From Calliphora vicina (lineage: Eukaryota > Arthropoda > Insecta > Diptera > Calliphoridae), in contig NC_088782.1 in the NCBI RefSeq assembly GCF_958450345.1, positions 4,225,501 through 4,289,500 of the forward strand: 64,000 bases of DNA. Reading direction: 5' to 3'. This document shows, one piece after another, positions 11,454 to 22,765 of this stretch (positions within the stretch are counted from its first letter, which is position 1; each line of letters opens with the position of its first letter). The position numbers were made by a program, and so were the translations under genes. The notes under the pieces are model-generated. The model saw only the letters and a list, made by a program, of their open reading frames with translations. It was not told the origin of the DNA and made no database searches.

Positions 11454-12439
11454 AAACATTACAATCAAATGTTCAAAAGAATTAATTCTTAAGTCAATTC
11501 AGTTTGTAAATGATTAAACGCAAAACAAAACTGAGTGAAGAATACAATTTGTATTAGATTTGAAATTTAATCATTCAAAGGTTGCATGAATTCTGTTATG
11601 AATTAATTCAACGACGAATGAATTCTTACATGTTGAGAATGGATTTAGGGAATGAATGGGAGACTTTTTTAACTCCGAATTAAGTTTTTAGTGATTTAAT
11701 CTTAAATTGAATTAATTAATTCTAATTAAACTGTGATTACAACACATCTACTAATGTAACTTGTTAATTTTGTGTGCCGACCACTGCTCTAACGGAAAGA
11801 GTGATGTAACTATTGGTAAACATTTAAAGATCTTAGTTTCCTATGTAAACCCCCATATGTAACACAGTTTAGTAACAATAAAATTCATTTGGGAGTAAAA
11901 CAACATCTACAGCGATGATGGCGATGTTAAGGCGGCATCTCAATAAGTTCATTGAGTTCCCTCTGTGCGTCAAATTCACTGAGTGATTGGTGCTGGTGGT
12001 GTAAGTGCCCATTCGAAAGTTTGTGTGGTTGGTTACAGAGTCAATGTGGTTTTTATCGGTGAATGGTGTTTTTTGCTGTGATGCAGAAAAGCAAATTTAG
12101 TCGAATTGTACTCGTATTTGAATCTAGTAGGTTGATTGTGTTTTTTTTTATTATTATTTTTTACATTTTGTTTTTGTACTTAGTACATGTGATTTTGTTG
12201 TTTTTGCACAAGCTGTTGAAGCGATGCCTAAATGAAGTCATGCAATTCGAAATTTAAGCTAATGTGTGTGTGAGTCGGTGTGTTTGGGGAAAAAAAAAAC
12301 AAATAAATAAAATTATATTCAGCAGAGCTTACAAAGAATTTAGCACACCATTTCCAATGCAATTGGATTTGTGGGGGGTTTTAAATTTTAAACGAATTTC
12401 CAAAAATACATATGTACATCAATATTAAAATTTTAAAAC
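11454..12439. other. Intergenic DNA, no gene seen
   Basis: AT-rich, with a GAATTAATT-rich stretch at 11480..11720. A 64-codon frame at 12063..12257 is hydrophobic only because of its T content and has no recognisable features. Confidence 0.5.
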
Positions 12440-12690
12440 AATTCCAGTTTTGCATATATCTCAGCCATTTGTGGGCCGATTTTCTCGATTTCAAATAGCA
12501 ACCTAAGTTGGAATATAGCGGATATATTGAAGTATCATGAAAGTTGTTTGATTTCAACAGACATGGCTACATACATATATAATAAGTATATATTCTTTAT
12601 GGAATCCCAAATGAAAAAATGTATAAATTCCAAATGGAATGACAAATGTATATATACCCTTGATACTCATGGTGAAGGGTATTTATTTTA
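12440..12690 (+). mobile_element. mini-me/DINE-like element, 3' portion (copy F)
   Basis: It matches the family consensus from CTCAGCCATTTGTGG through TTTCAACAGACATGGC to the 3' hairpin (ATACCCTTGATACTCATGGT then GAAGGGTAT). Here the GTCT tract is reduced to a single unit. Confidence 0.7.
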
Positions 12691-14502
12691 ATCAAATATT
12701 GTAACCCGTTTTATTATATTCAAAACTTAACTGGTGCTTGTGAGTTCCTAAATGGGTTCAATTTACACACACCAACCCCCTCCCTTAGGATATCGTCCCC
12801 AGCAAAAAATATTCCGGATTTGGAAGCAATAAATATGATTACTGCATCTTCTACTGCTACATTAATTGCATCCTAAAGTTATTGCCTTACAAAAATGATT
12901 TTGGAAGGCATACATTAAGCTAATCGTATAGGTGGTGAACAACTTAGAAAGAATCAGAGCTTCTTGTTGGGCAATCACTGGGTCTGTAAGATTTTATTGC
13001 TTCTCAGCAGCTCTAAAATCTATGTGCACAATTGTTTGCACATATGTATTTAATTCGATGAAATCAGGTTAATTTTAAAGCTGTGAAATATGTTTATTTT
13101 GGATTCCTTATGCAGAGCCTCTACGCGAGGAATCCCATATAAAAATCATGTAATCTTTCATGCGAAGTGGTAGCAGTATACAAGTGCTCTCTGCCTTACA
13201 AACCTGCTTGCGAGGAAGCACCATTTTTTGCTGGGTCACGTTAAAGCGACAAGACCTTTCATATCAAATGTTAGAACCGAACCATACCCCCGAGACTATT
13301 TCTGTGTCGGTTCCCTTAGCTCTATACACGTATGTATGTGTATTTATTTTAAAAATTTTCAGAATTTTTTTTAAAACAAATGAATTAAATTGTTAATTCT
13401 CAAACAACACCTTGACATTATACAATAGTTGTAACAACATACATGAACAGTTTCATGCAATATTTGGACTTGTAATCACTTATTCGCTTTGTGGCATTAA
13501 TAGTTCATAGATTGCTTTAGATGTCGATGTATTTGTATTCATTTTATTACCAATTGTTTGTTGACCATAATTATTGAACGCTTCATTAGCCAACCGCATG
13601 AACTGGCAAGAAAAGGCCATACTACGCCATCACATGTATCGAACTTGTCCATCCATACACTTGTATAGTAGTAGCACTTGTACTCAACTAGTATTCAACG
13701 TTTCAACGTACCAACAATTCAGTCAACCAAATTATACCACCTTAAAACATGCAATCAAAGCGCAAAAAGAAAAGAACTTAATATTATTTAATTTATACAC
13801 ATGTATAAATAACTATTTTATACACACTTTACCTACATACATAGTTTACATATTCATACACATGAAGGACAGCTGGTGTAAAATAATAAAATTATTCATA
13901 TTTGTTAATGTTCTTAATCAGTAGTTGTGGTAAATGTTGTAATCATTTGAATTACATACAATACACAAATAAAAATGTTGGGAGGTCCTGGCTGTAAAAT
14001 TATATTTTTTGTCTAGAATTTATTCATACTACTACTACCCAGCAAAAACTCTACTTACCAAGTAATCCTGCAAGTAATATTGTAGCAAATTGATAACTAC
14101 TCATTATTTGACTGAAACATTAGTTATTTTTATTCGCGATTGGAAAAAATTCATGCATCCCGCTTATTAAATTAAATGACTAGTTAGAAAAACCGCCACC
14201 AGAAATGTTTATATTTGTTAACGTATTGTTGGAAACAAACATAAGAGTTATTTGGTTTGTCACAGTTATCTGTGTGATGCAAAAACCTTGATAACTATAA
14301 CACAGGGCAAAAAAATCGAAAAAGTTTTAGAGGCTTTTTAAGCCACTAAACAATTTTGAGGTATTGTGGTTCCAGTAGTACAAATATGGTCCAAATTTTA
14401 AATTTTATGGTAAAGTAAAATTGTGAATTTTTTTAGACGTTTCTCCACATAATTAATGATTACTCAAAAATGGTTAGTCCGATGTTATTAAAGTAAACTT
14501 AA
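12691..14502. other. Intergenic DNA, no gene seen
   Basis: No conserved coding sequence recognised. Frames at 13160..13396 and 13574..13924 have no domain resemblance or exon signals that I can support. Confidence 0.45.
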
Positions 14503-16160
14503 AACAAGTAAGAGAGCTATATTCGGATGTGCCAAATCATATATACCCTTCACCAAATTATACTTTAAAATACAAATTTTAAATATTTTTAGGTAAATAA
14601 AATTAAAATTTTTTTTTCAATATTGTTTTTGAAATTTTCGATGGTTTTTTTAAATTTTATTTTTTAAATTTATGACAAAAAATAAACTTAAAACTAGAAT
14701 AGCACAAACACAAATCCGATCAAAAATACAGAGACATTTCTTCACAAAAACAGCATTATCATCACATTGAGCTCATTCAAATCACTATCCTGACTTTGAA
14801 AATATTTCAGTTTTAAATACAAAAAACAATTTCAAACGTCGCACAGTGGTATGAGAAAAAAAAAAGAGGGAAATAAATCTGTAACTTCTAAACCCTTAGT
14901 CCGATTTGAATGAAATTTCACATGCGCAAGAGGTTTTCAATTTGAACCTCATGAGCCCACCAGAAGCGGGACCAGGGGTCCTTAAATTAGGACACCTCGG
15001 GTATGTTCAATTTTAATTTTAAGCTATCAATTATCTCTTATAGCTTAGGAGATATTCGCATTTGAAAATAAAATTTTCAACATTTTTATCCACCCTACTC
15101 AAGTTTTTTGATGACCGCGGTTCCAAATATTTCCCGATTTTCTCCACCTTTTTTATAGGATTAACAACAGATGTATTGGTTAAAAATCATGCTGAGTCCC
15201 AAGTTACATTCATTTGAATTTAAAAAAATAAAAAAGGCGATTTTTCGCTATTTTTTGGGGAAAAAAGTACTTTTATTCTTTTTAAGTTATCTAAAAAATT
15301 TCTAAGAGGATGTATAATGAATTTATACTTTTCGAAAAGCTAACTTTACATCAAATATTTTAAATGAAAAAAAATATTAATTTTTGATACCGAGGGGACC
15401 AGGTTCATTCAAAAAATGCCTATTTTCTATGTAAAATTCAAATTTAGAGCAAAAATTCTCAAATCGCATAGTCGATATCAAATTATAATAATCTATTTTA
15501 GATGGCCCAATATAAAGGGTTCCGATAACCCCGCCCCTAGTATGGATATTATAGCCAAAAAACGAAAAAATCCCATTTTTGGAATTTTTCAATACTTTTT
15601 TGGAAATTGCGGGATTCCTTATTACAAATTTCAAAATATGTTTTCATTTTTCCATTTTCAATAAAAAAATCTATATATGTAAGTGTAAAATTTCATTACA
15701 AACTATTCATAAATAAAAATTTTATTTCAATTTGAAAAATTTGTATCTATGCCAAAACTCATTAAAAAGCATTTTTTGTCATATTTTTCAAAAAAGTATT
15801 CCATGAATTTGTTAATTGTCCAGTTTTTTGATGACCGCGGTTCCAAATATTTCTCGATTGTCTCCACTTTTTTTATAGGATTAACAACAGATGTATATAT
15901 CAAATAAAGAAAAAATTGGTTAAAGATCACGGCTGAGTCCAAAGTTACATGGGTAAAAATTTAATTTTCAAATGCGAATATTTGGAGGCTACGGAAAGTT
16001 GATTTCAACACACAGACGGACATGGCTATATCAACTTCGCTATCTATAACGATCCAGAATACATATACTTTATAGGGTCGGAAATGAAAAATGTAGAAAT
16101 ACAAACGGAATGACAAACTTATATATGCCCTTTCCACTACTCATAGTGAAGGGTTATAAT
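14503..16160 (+). mobile_element. mini-me/DINE-like element, long form (copy B)
   Basis: It starts AACAAGTAAGAGAGC and has a degraded 5' hairpin (TTCGGATGTGCCAAA). It ends in CTCATAGTGAAGGGTTATAAT. About 1.66 kb, it contains an internal block not found in copies C, D and E. Within that block a motif of about 50 bp, TTTTTTGATGACCGCGG and onward, occurs twice (about 15108 and 15828). The same block recurs at 40190..41050. The GTCT tract is reduced to CAGACGGACATGG. Non-coding. Confidence 0.7.
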
Positions 16161-16839
16161 AACTGCAGTTGATTATGCGCCACTCTTGATACAATTTCAC
16201 AAAACTTAGTTCGAAGTACTCTGAAATTATACTGAAAATATAGCTGGGGCAACATTTGTCCATAGTCCCCTCAGAAAATGACTTGAACATTCATAATTGT
16301 CTTATTACACCGTACGACACTCAATATTAGACACGAACCGGATGATATACGTCTGGAACAATAAATTAAATGAAGTAAAACTGCGTTTTCAGTTTTTCAT
16401 TTCGTGATCCGGTTTCCTTTTAAAAGGACTTCAAATTTTCAGAGGAGTACATTTTTAAAAAAAATGTTTTAAAATACTTCTGATCATCCTACTATGTCAA
16501 ATTTGGTGCCAAATGATCAAGAAGTGTTGTCAAGTATTTCGTATTATTTTTATTTTATCCTGTAAGGATCAAAAGATGTCAAAAATGTCCTTTCAAATTT
16601 TTATCCTTGAATATCCTTTTAGATTTCCAATAATTTTTTTTTAAAAAATAGAGAGTTAAAGATCCAAATATTGAATACCACATGCCAAAATTTAATCCTT
16701 TTATCTTAACTACTTAAATGTTAAAAAATATTTTAAATTTGAATTATTTGATTTTTTAGATTTTATTTTAATATTTCATTCGAACAAAATATAACAAAAT
16801 CCGATGTGAAAAGCAACGAAGAAGACAGACTTTTTAATA
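16161..16839. other. AT-rich intergenic DNA, no gene seen
   Basis: No open frame or repeat boundary recognised. Confidence 0.5.
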
Positions 16840-17540
16840 AACAAGTAAAATGGTATAGTCGGGCAAACCCGACCTTATGATACCCTACACCGGGTATATG
16901 ATTATAAAGAGTTTTCTTTTGATATGAAACTTATTTGTGTTGAATCTTATTTGAATACACACATTTTCGGTAGTGGGCCTTATATGGGAGCTATGACTAA
17001 TTATGGACCAATAGTCATAAAATTTGGTGGGATGAATTGCGAATATATGAAACATATTTGTGTTGAATTTTGTTTGGATACTGACATATTTCAGAGATTT
17101 ATGTATATTAATGACATTTTCGAGAATGTTGCTTATATGGGAGCTACGGAATATTGTTGACCGATCGTCACGAAATTTGGTCGTGAGAGTTCGGCTTACA
17201 TAAAACTTAATTGTGCTGAATTTGGTTTGAATATATTAATTATTAAGATATTTATGAGAGCTTAACTGTTTTCAAATAGGCCAATTGTATGGGGGCTAGG
17301 ATAAATAATGGGCTGATTCTAACCAAATTCATTAGCTTTTGTCATTGGGGCAATATAAAGGTTTGTGCCAAATTTTGTCGAATTATCTTTAAACCTGCGA
17401 ACTGTAGTTTGATTAATCGACTCAGAAAGTGATCCTGAGCAGATTGGTATACTTTAAGGTGGGTGTTGGGACAATATTTTTGTATGTTGCAAACAGCCCT
17501 AACCCATTATACCTCCCACACTATGGTTGTGTAGTTTATA
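16840..17540 (+). mobile_element. Second mini-me/DINE-like family, about 0.7-kb copy
   Basis: The 5' end is AACAAGTAAAATGG with hairpin GTCGGGCAAACCCGAC and ATACCCTACACC. The 3' end is a CACACTATGGTTGTGTAG-type hairpin. The architecture is the same as in copies A-H (AACAAGTA start, 5' hairpin, 3' hairpin), but the sequence differs and there is no GTCT tract. A 3' fragment of this family lies at 5110..5238. Confidence 0.6.
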
Positions 17541-17615
17541 AACATGCACTTTTCTTAATAAAACTTTTTTGTATACTAATAAATTTTGTTTTTATATTTT
17601 AATTTGACCTTTAAA

Positions 17616-17814
17616 CTAAATTACCTAGTGTGAAAGGGGTCTTATAATTATAAGACCTCTTTCATTTTATAGGTAATTTAGTTGCGCAAGTCTCTTGCCC
17701 AACAACAAAACTGCATGCAAAATTTTCTTCTCCTTAACCCGACATTACCTCTGTCATCTACAAACACAAGAGACTTGCGCAACTAAATTGCCTAGTGTGA
17801 AAGGGGTCTAATTA
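17616..17814. mobile_element. MITE (17647..17814) abutted by a partial inverted copy of its end
   Basis: The element has about 45-bp inverted ends (GGTAATTTAGTTGCGCAAGT at left and its reverse complement at right), capped by AGACC(C/T)CTTTCA. Immediately left, 17616..17646 is another copy of the terminal sequence in opposite orientation, making a hairpin of about 66 bp centred at about 17648. Confidence 0.65.
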
Positions 17815-18578
17815 ATATCCTGATGAAATTGGACATAAACATGTTATATATGAACCTAAAGTTAAAAATAAGTTTTAGATATTATGTTAAAAACGGCTTA
17901 GTTTATAAAAGTTTCGATACACGATTTTTTACCAAAAAAATCGGTAAAACTCTATTTATAAATAAAACGGATCTAAATAAAGTTTCGCCACTGTAAACTC
18001 AGCATTTTAAAACTCGCTCCTTGAACTCAGCGGGTGAATCTCTGAAAAAAAGTCCTTTAAATTAATCCCACAACCTATATTGCAATATATGGAAGGTTTA
18101 TGCAAATTTTTTAATTGTTTATTATTGCCATAAACATTGTGAAGCTGTAGATTCGTTTTTATTGTTGCACACACAAATTTTAAACAATATGAATATGAAT
18201 CTTTATAAATATTGTATTGTAAATAAGAGTTCAACTTATTTATTTATTTATTAAGTTTATAGTGTGTTTTTTCATTAATCGTACTCGTAATTTAACAAAA
18301 AAAAAACATATTTCTTGCAAACAATTCGGCGTTTTTTTTAAATATTATATCAGTCAATGACTAGCAGGTATTATTGATGGTCATGGCCACGCGAATGAAC
18401 GTGCTGTGTTGATTGTGTTGTATTATTGTACGAGTAAGATCTGGTGGCTTGAACTTCATTAACATACTACATAAGTACTTACTTGTAGATTAAAGTATTT
18501 TGTACAAATAAATATTTTAGATACTATTATTGCTATTATATGCATGTATGTATGTACGAATGTAAATAATTGTTATTG
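17815..18578. other. Intergenic DNA, no gene seen
   Basis: AT-rich. A 75-codon frame at 18007..18234 (minus) shows no recognisable features. Confidence 0.5.
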
Positions 18579-20105
18579 CCCAGTAGTTTTAGGAGACTGT
18601 CCCAAACTAGTGATTTTAATTATCATTTACGGTGACAACTAGTTACATAACTAGCTTCGTGACAAGTTAGTTTAACACGTTCATGAACTAAACAGGGGTC
18701 AATTGCCTCTTTTGAATTACAATGAGACTGAGTCTGATAGCTGATCCAAAGTAGTCAATGACAGATATTTTAATATCTACCTCTCTTGATACTTTATCAG
18801 CTACACAACTAGTTGTTGTAACAAGTACGGGTGCTAATTGACCTTAAACAGTCAGTTAAAAAAGTTCATAGACAGTCCAATAACCGAGTGCTTGTAAACG
18901 AACCTTCCTCCGACAACTCTCCAATAGATTACTTCTGGTAGGTAAAATAACTACTTTTTAAAGTGCAGTACGAAATAAACTTTTAAAGAGACTACAATCT
19001 AGGTTATTTAGAGACATTAAAGTGACAATTGACTTCACGTTAGGTTACATGGGATGTCAGTATACTTAAGCAAAAAGTATGTATATAAACTGTATGAGAA
19101 TTATATCAATACAATTTATATAAGACCTGTTTGTACGAATTACTCACAAAAAAGTGAAGTATAAAATAAATATTTAAAGTGACTACACTCTAGATTACTT
19201 AGAGACACTTAAGTGACAGATGTGTGTAAGTTTTACGTAGGTACCTGCCGCATAGGGCTTAACACTGGATAGAACAATGCGTATATCAGCGCCATTGAGT
19301 AACTTGCAAAGAACACTCAATTGGCAAACCACTTGCTCAAGTGGGCTATATAATCCCTGCCATCCGTAGCTAGCTAGTCAACTAAAAAGACAATTATCAA
19401 AGCTGTAACATCTGGCCTGGTAATCCAGTCCGATGTATGGTCTCTCACTTCAAAAGTTCCCAGTCGATAAGAGTCTCCACCGAGAACCAAGCCCAACTTT
19501 TCCTGAGCACAACGCCAGTTTCTGTTTAATACATTCAATGACTCCGTTGTATCGGCAACAGCACCTAGTAAAATACATTTGGTGGTCCGAAATTAGTCAC
19601 TAGCCGAAATATCGGTCTTTTAACCAACGATTTTCTACCCGCTTTGGGCTTTAAACCACAGCCACCACGTGCTCACCGAAGTAACCCCACCAAATATCCT
19701 ACAGGACCGAAGTCTTGGGGCCATAGGATCGCCGTGGTTTTAGATAAAACTCTAGTCAGCTGCGAATTTAATAAATTAAATTCTTACCAGGAATGCACCT
19801 CGTATCCCCAAGGGGGACTTAATCCGGGGGCCATAGGATCCCCGTGGTACTAGATTTTACTCTAGTCAGCTGGTAATTTAATAAATTTAATTCTTACCAG
19901 GAATGAGGTCCGTGCACCTCGGAGCCCCCCTTGTGGCTCCGACAATTAACTTCACGCTAGATTACCTGGGATGTATGTATAATGTAACGAAATTGACTTC
20001 TCTCTACACTACAAAGAGCACATACGTGGAGCCAGCCAAGTGATCAGACATTAGTGGCAATTACTGTCTATAAGGGATACATTGGCTACTTGCTTAACTG
20101 CTGGG
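18579..20105. mobile_element. CCCAGYAGTT-ended repeat element, copy 1
   Basis: The left end CCCAGTAGTTTTAGGAGACT and the right end AACTGCTGGG form inverted termini. The same left sequence, internal words (GTGACAACTAGTTACATAAC, AGAGACACTTAAGTGACA) and right end recur at 51242..52968. There is no transposase-like frame. Target duplication is unclear and the superfamily unassigned. Confidence 0.65.
19712..19917. repeat. Two-copy direct repeat inside the CCCAG element (unit about 100 bp)
   Basis: GGGGCCATAGGATC...CTCTAGTCAGCTG...TTCTTACCAGGAATG occurs at about 19717..19796 and again at about 19818..19905 with a few substitutions. The local G+C content is unusually high for this window. Confidence 0.7.
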
Positions 20106-21246
20106 TACTTGTACGAATAAAAACATATCCATATGTAGAAAAAAGAGCTACTTGAAAGTTAAATGAATTTTTTGTATATTGTTTGTTTTATAAACAAAAC
20201 ATGAATAAAATAAAAACACACAGCCATACGAATAACTTAAAAATAATAATAATTAAAAACCATCACGTTTTATAGGCTGAATGAATATTATTGAAATAAA
20301 AATGTCTTTGGTTCACTCTCATGCTCATATTCAAACTCGTACTGATCGTACACATGCACGAACACGCATTTGCATACATAATTTAAGACATTATTTAAAC
20401 ATTTAAAAATAAATAAATACATACAATATATTATACTTAGTATGTAGTTTGTAGTTTTACTAAAAACTATTTTATTTATAAACACTACTATTTGTCACGT
20501 TATCCAAAAAATTTAACAAAAAAGGCCACTGACTTAAATAAAACGCTACAGTGACACACTCACACCAAAAATAAAAAAATAAAAAAAGCGTAAGACAAGT
20601 TCCTCTGCTGGCTGTTTATTATTTAACAATTAGTTGAACGAACTTTAAAAAGATTTTTTTTAAAAAAATTTGTTTGTTTTTTCCGTTTTTTTTTTAATTT
20701 TTGTTTAAAATGAAACAGAACCATACGCATGCGCCTCAAATGCTTTTCAATGTCAGACAATGCAAATCAAAAGTTTGTTGACTTAAAATCGGTGTATGAA
20801 TGTGTGTATTTATGCTGCTGTTTGCATACAGCGACAACATTTGAAAAACAACTTGATTATGTCGTTTTCGTGTCCATAACTTTGAACTTTTAAAAATAAA
20901 ATTCCAATTGAAAACAATCTACTTATAAACATACATATTTACATTGTATTGATAATCTTTTAACATACTACATATGTATATGCATGTGGTTTTTTGTTGT
21001 TGTTGCCATTGATGACTCTAAGTGGTAGCACTATTTTTGAATGAGGAAGTGATGATGACCGTTACGCATTCATCAAGTTTCATTCACCTATAAAATGGGA
21101 AATTTTAAAGTTTTTTTAAAAACAAAATATGTTATATGAGTAATTTATACAAAAATATAGCTATTTCTATCATAATTGTATCTACTGTAGACAAAATTAG
21201 ACATATTTAGCCATTCGACTATAATTTTTTAAAGAAAATATAACTT
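20106..21246. other. AT-rich intergenic DNA, no gene seen
   Basis: No coding or repeat structure recognised. Confidence 0.5.
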
Positions 21247-21440
21247 TTGAGTTCTTATAGAAACCAAAAGACTTCACATGAAGTTAAAAGCCTCTGGTTA
21301 ATCAGTGATCAGTCAAAATTATATCTTGACTATAAAGGCATCATGTATAAAAGCGTTTTAAAACCAATTTGGACATATGGAATCCAATTATGGGGAACAG
21401 AAAGTAATACCAGTATTGATATTATACATCGAACATTCTC
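21247..21440 (+). pseudogene. Non-LTR (Jockey-type) retrotransposon reverse transcriptase fragment
   Basis: The frame encodes YKSVLKPIWTYGIQLWGTES, a hallmark of the thumb region just after the RT domain in Jockey-clade ORF2 proteins, followed by IDIIHR. Only about 65 residues remain. The upstream RT motifs and the downstream zinc knuckle are absent, so this is a relic. Confidence 0.85.
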
Positions 21441-21499
21441 ATTTTTTAGCTTTTGTTTTGAAACATTTGTACAATAAAAATCTATTCAAAGAATTGGCC

Positions 21500-21905
21500 A
21501 TTGTTAGCTATGACATTTTCCCAGCTTTCTGGAAAACATAAGGATTCCGTGCCAAAATAACTGCTCATTTTTTGAGGCCAAGAACGAATCAAGCTAATAT
21601 CTGATACTATGTTCCAAAGTGAAGCGTATTCCAGAGAGAGCGTTTAGCATCGATCGAAACAAACAGTATTCGGACAGGTTAAGGTCTGGACTATAAATCG
21701 GGTGAGTCAAAATTTCCCAACCCCTTCGGTACAGGTATCATGTGATGGTCTGGCCAGATTTCAGCAGCTCATAATATATTGGTCGCTTTTGCTCCCACCA
21801 AATACAGAGCATTACCTTAGCGCCATGGGTATTTGGCTTTGGTGTCAATTTGGCAGGTTGTACTTCACATACGATCTCTTACGCTTCGGGTAATCGATCT
21901 GATCG
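21500..21905 (-). pseudogene. Degenerate mariner transposase fragment (copy 4)
   Basis: Minus-strand sequence matches the C-terminal and central mariner blocks seen in the other copies (SIRYWLDSFLA-like region near 21570; the PKPNIHGAKVMLCIWWEQK-like region near 21790..21840). An internal deletion joins the two parts near 21720. Confidence 0.8.
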
Positions 21906-21943
21906 ACCTCGACTAAAACTCACAATTCATGCTACGTTCCAAA

Positions 21944-22010
21944 GCGACGGATTTGAACCAGAGACCTATGGATTTACAGTCCACTGCTTCAAATCCGGTT
22001 CGAAGGACCA
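21944..22010. pseudogene. tRNA-Tyr(GTA) fragments in snapback arrangement, with CCA tail
   Basis: Minus strand, 21985 down to 21949, reads anticodon arm, variable region and T arm of tRNA-Tyr: GTGGACTGTAAATCCATAGG then CTGGTTCAAATCCG, with anticodon GTA. Directly adjoining on the plus strand, 21988..22010 reads the T arm and acceptor 3' strand, TTCAAATCCGGTTCGAAGGA, followed by CCA. Nuclear tRNA-Tyr genes normally contain an intron after the anticodon and do not encode CCA, so both parts look derived from processed tRNA. The D arm is missing and this cannot be functional. Confidence 0.7.
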
Positions 22011-22142
22011 TAAGCGAAATGTAAGTTGGATTTGTAGTATCTATTTGGTGAGACCAAGTAGATTATTAATAATTTGTTACACGAAATGTAACAAATTTAG
22101 GGCACAACAGCCACATAAAATGTAAAGAAGGTCCTTTAAGCC

Positions 22143-22765
22143 GCTAAGGAAGTTAAGGCGACCCACGCCAAGGCTGCCACTCCAGACAAGAAGGCTGTTG
22201 GTCCTGCCAAGGAAGCTCCAAAAAAACGCTAAAGCCACTGCCAAGCCCACTGCTGCTGATTCAGACTGAAAAGCCGGTTGCTGAGAAGACCGCTAAAGCT
22301 GGAATAGCTATCGCTATTCCCCAAAAAGCTGCTGTTGCCTCCGGTAAAGTAGGTAATAAGGCTGTTTTGCGTTTGACTCAAAAAGAAGAAGGTATTTTTG
22401 CGGTATGGTATCGATTGCACTAATATTGGTCCTGCCAAGGAAGCTCCAAAAAATACGCTAAAGCCGCTACTGTTGTTCCAGACTGAAAAGCCGGTTGCTG
22501 AGAAGACCGCTAAAGCTGTTGTAACAAAACCAGTTGCAAAACCCCAAAAAGCTGCCGTTGCCTCCGGTAAAGTAGGTAATAAGGCTGCTTTGCGTGGCAA
22601 GGGACTCAAAAAGAAGAAGGTATTTTTGCGGTATGGCATCGATTGCAACAATATTGCTGAAGACAGCATCTTGGACGTTGCCCACTTCGAAAAGTATGTT
22701 AAGGCCCGCATGAAGGTTAACCGTAAAGTTAACAACTTGGGCAACAATGTCACTTTCGAACGAAA
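22143..22765 (+). pseudogene. RpL22 retropseudogene with internal tandem duplication
   Basis: The translation contains an Ala/Lys/Pro-rich segment (KEVKATHAKAATPDKKAVGP, AEKTAKAVVTKPVAKPQKAA). This is typical of the histone-H1-like N-terminal extension of fly RpL22. It is followed by the RpL22 core (KKKKVFLRYGIDCNNIAEDS, VNNLGNNVTFER). No introns are visible. A 228-bp segment (22200..22427) is repeated at 22428..22655, so the start of the core occurs twice. The first copy has stops and frameshifts. Homology ends abruptly after FER near 22765, losing the C-terminal half of the rRNA-binding core. A 150-codon frame spans the duplication junction (22398..22850), but its last 30 residues are not RpL22. 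Confidence 0.88.
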
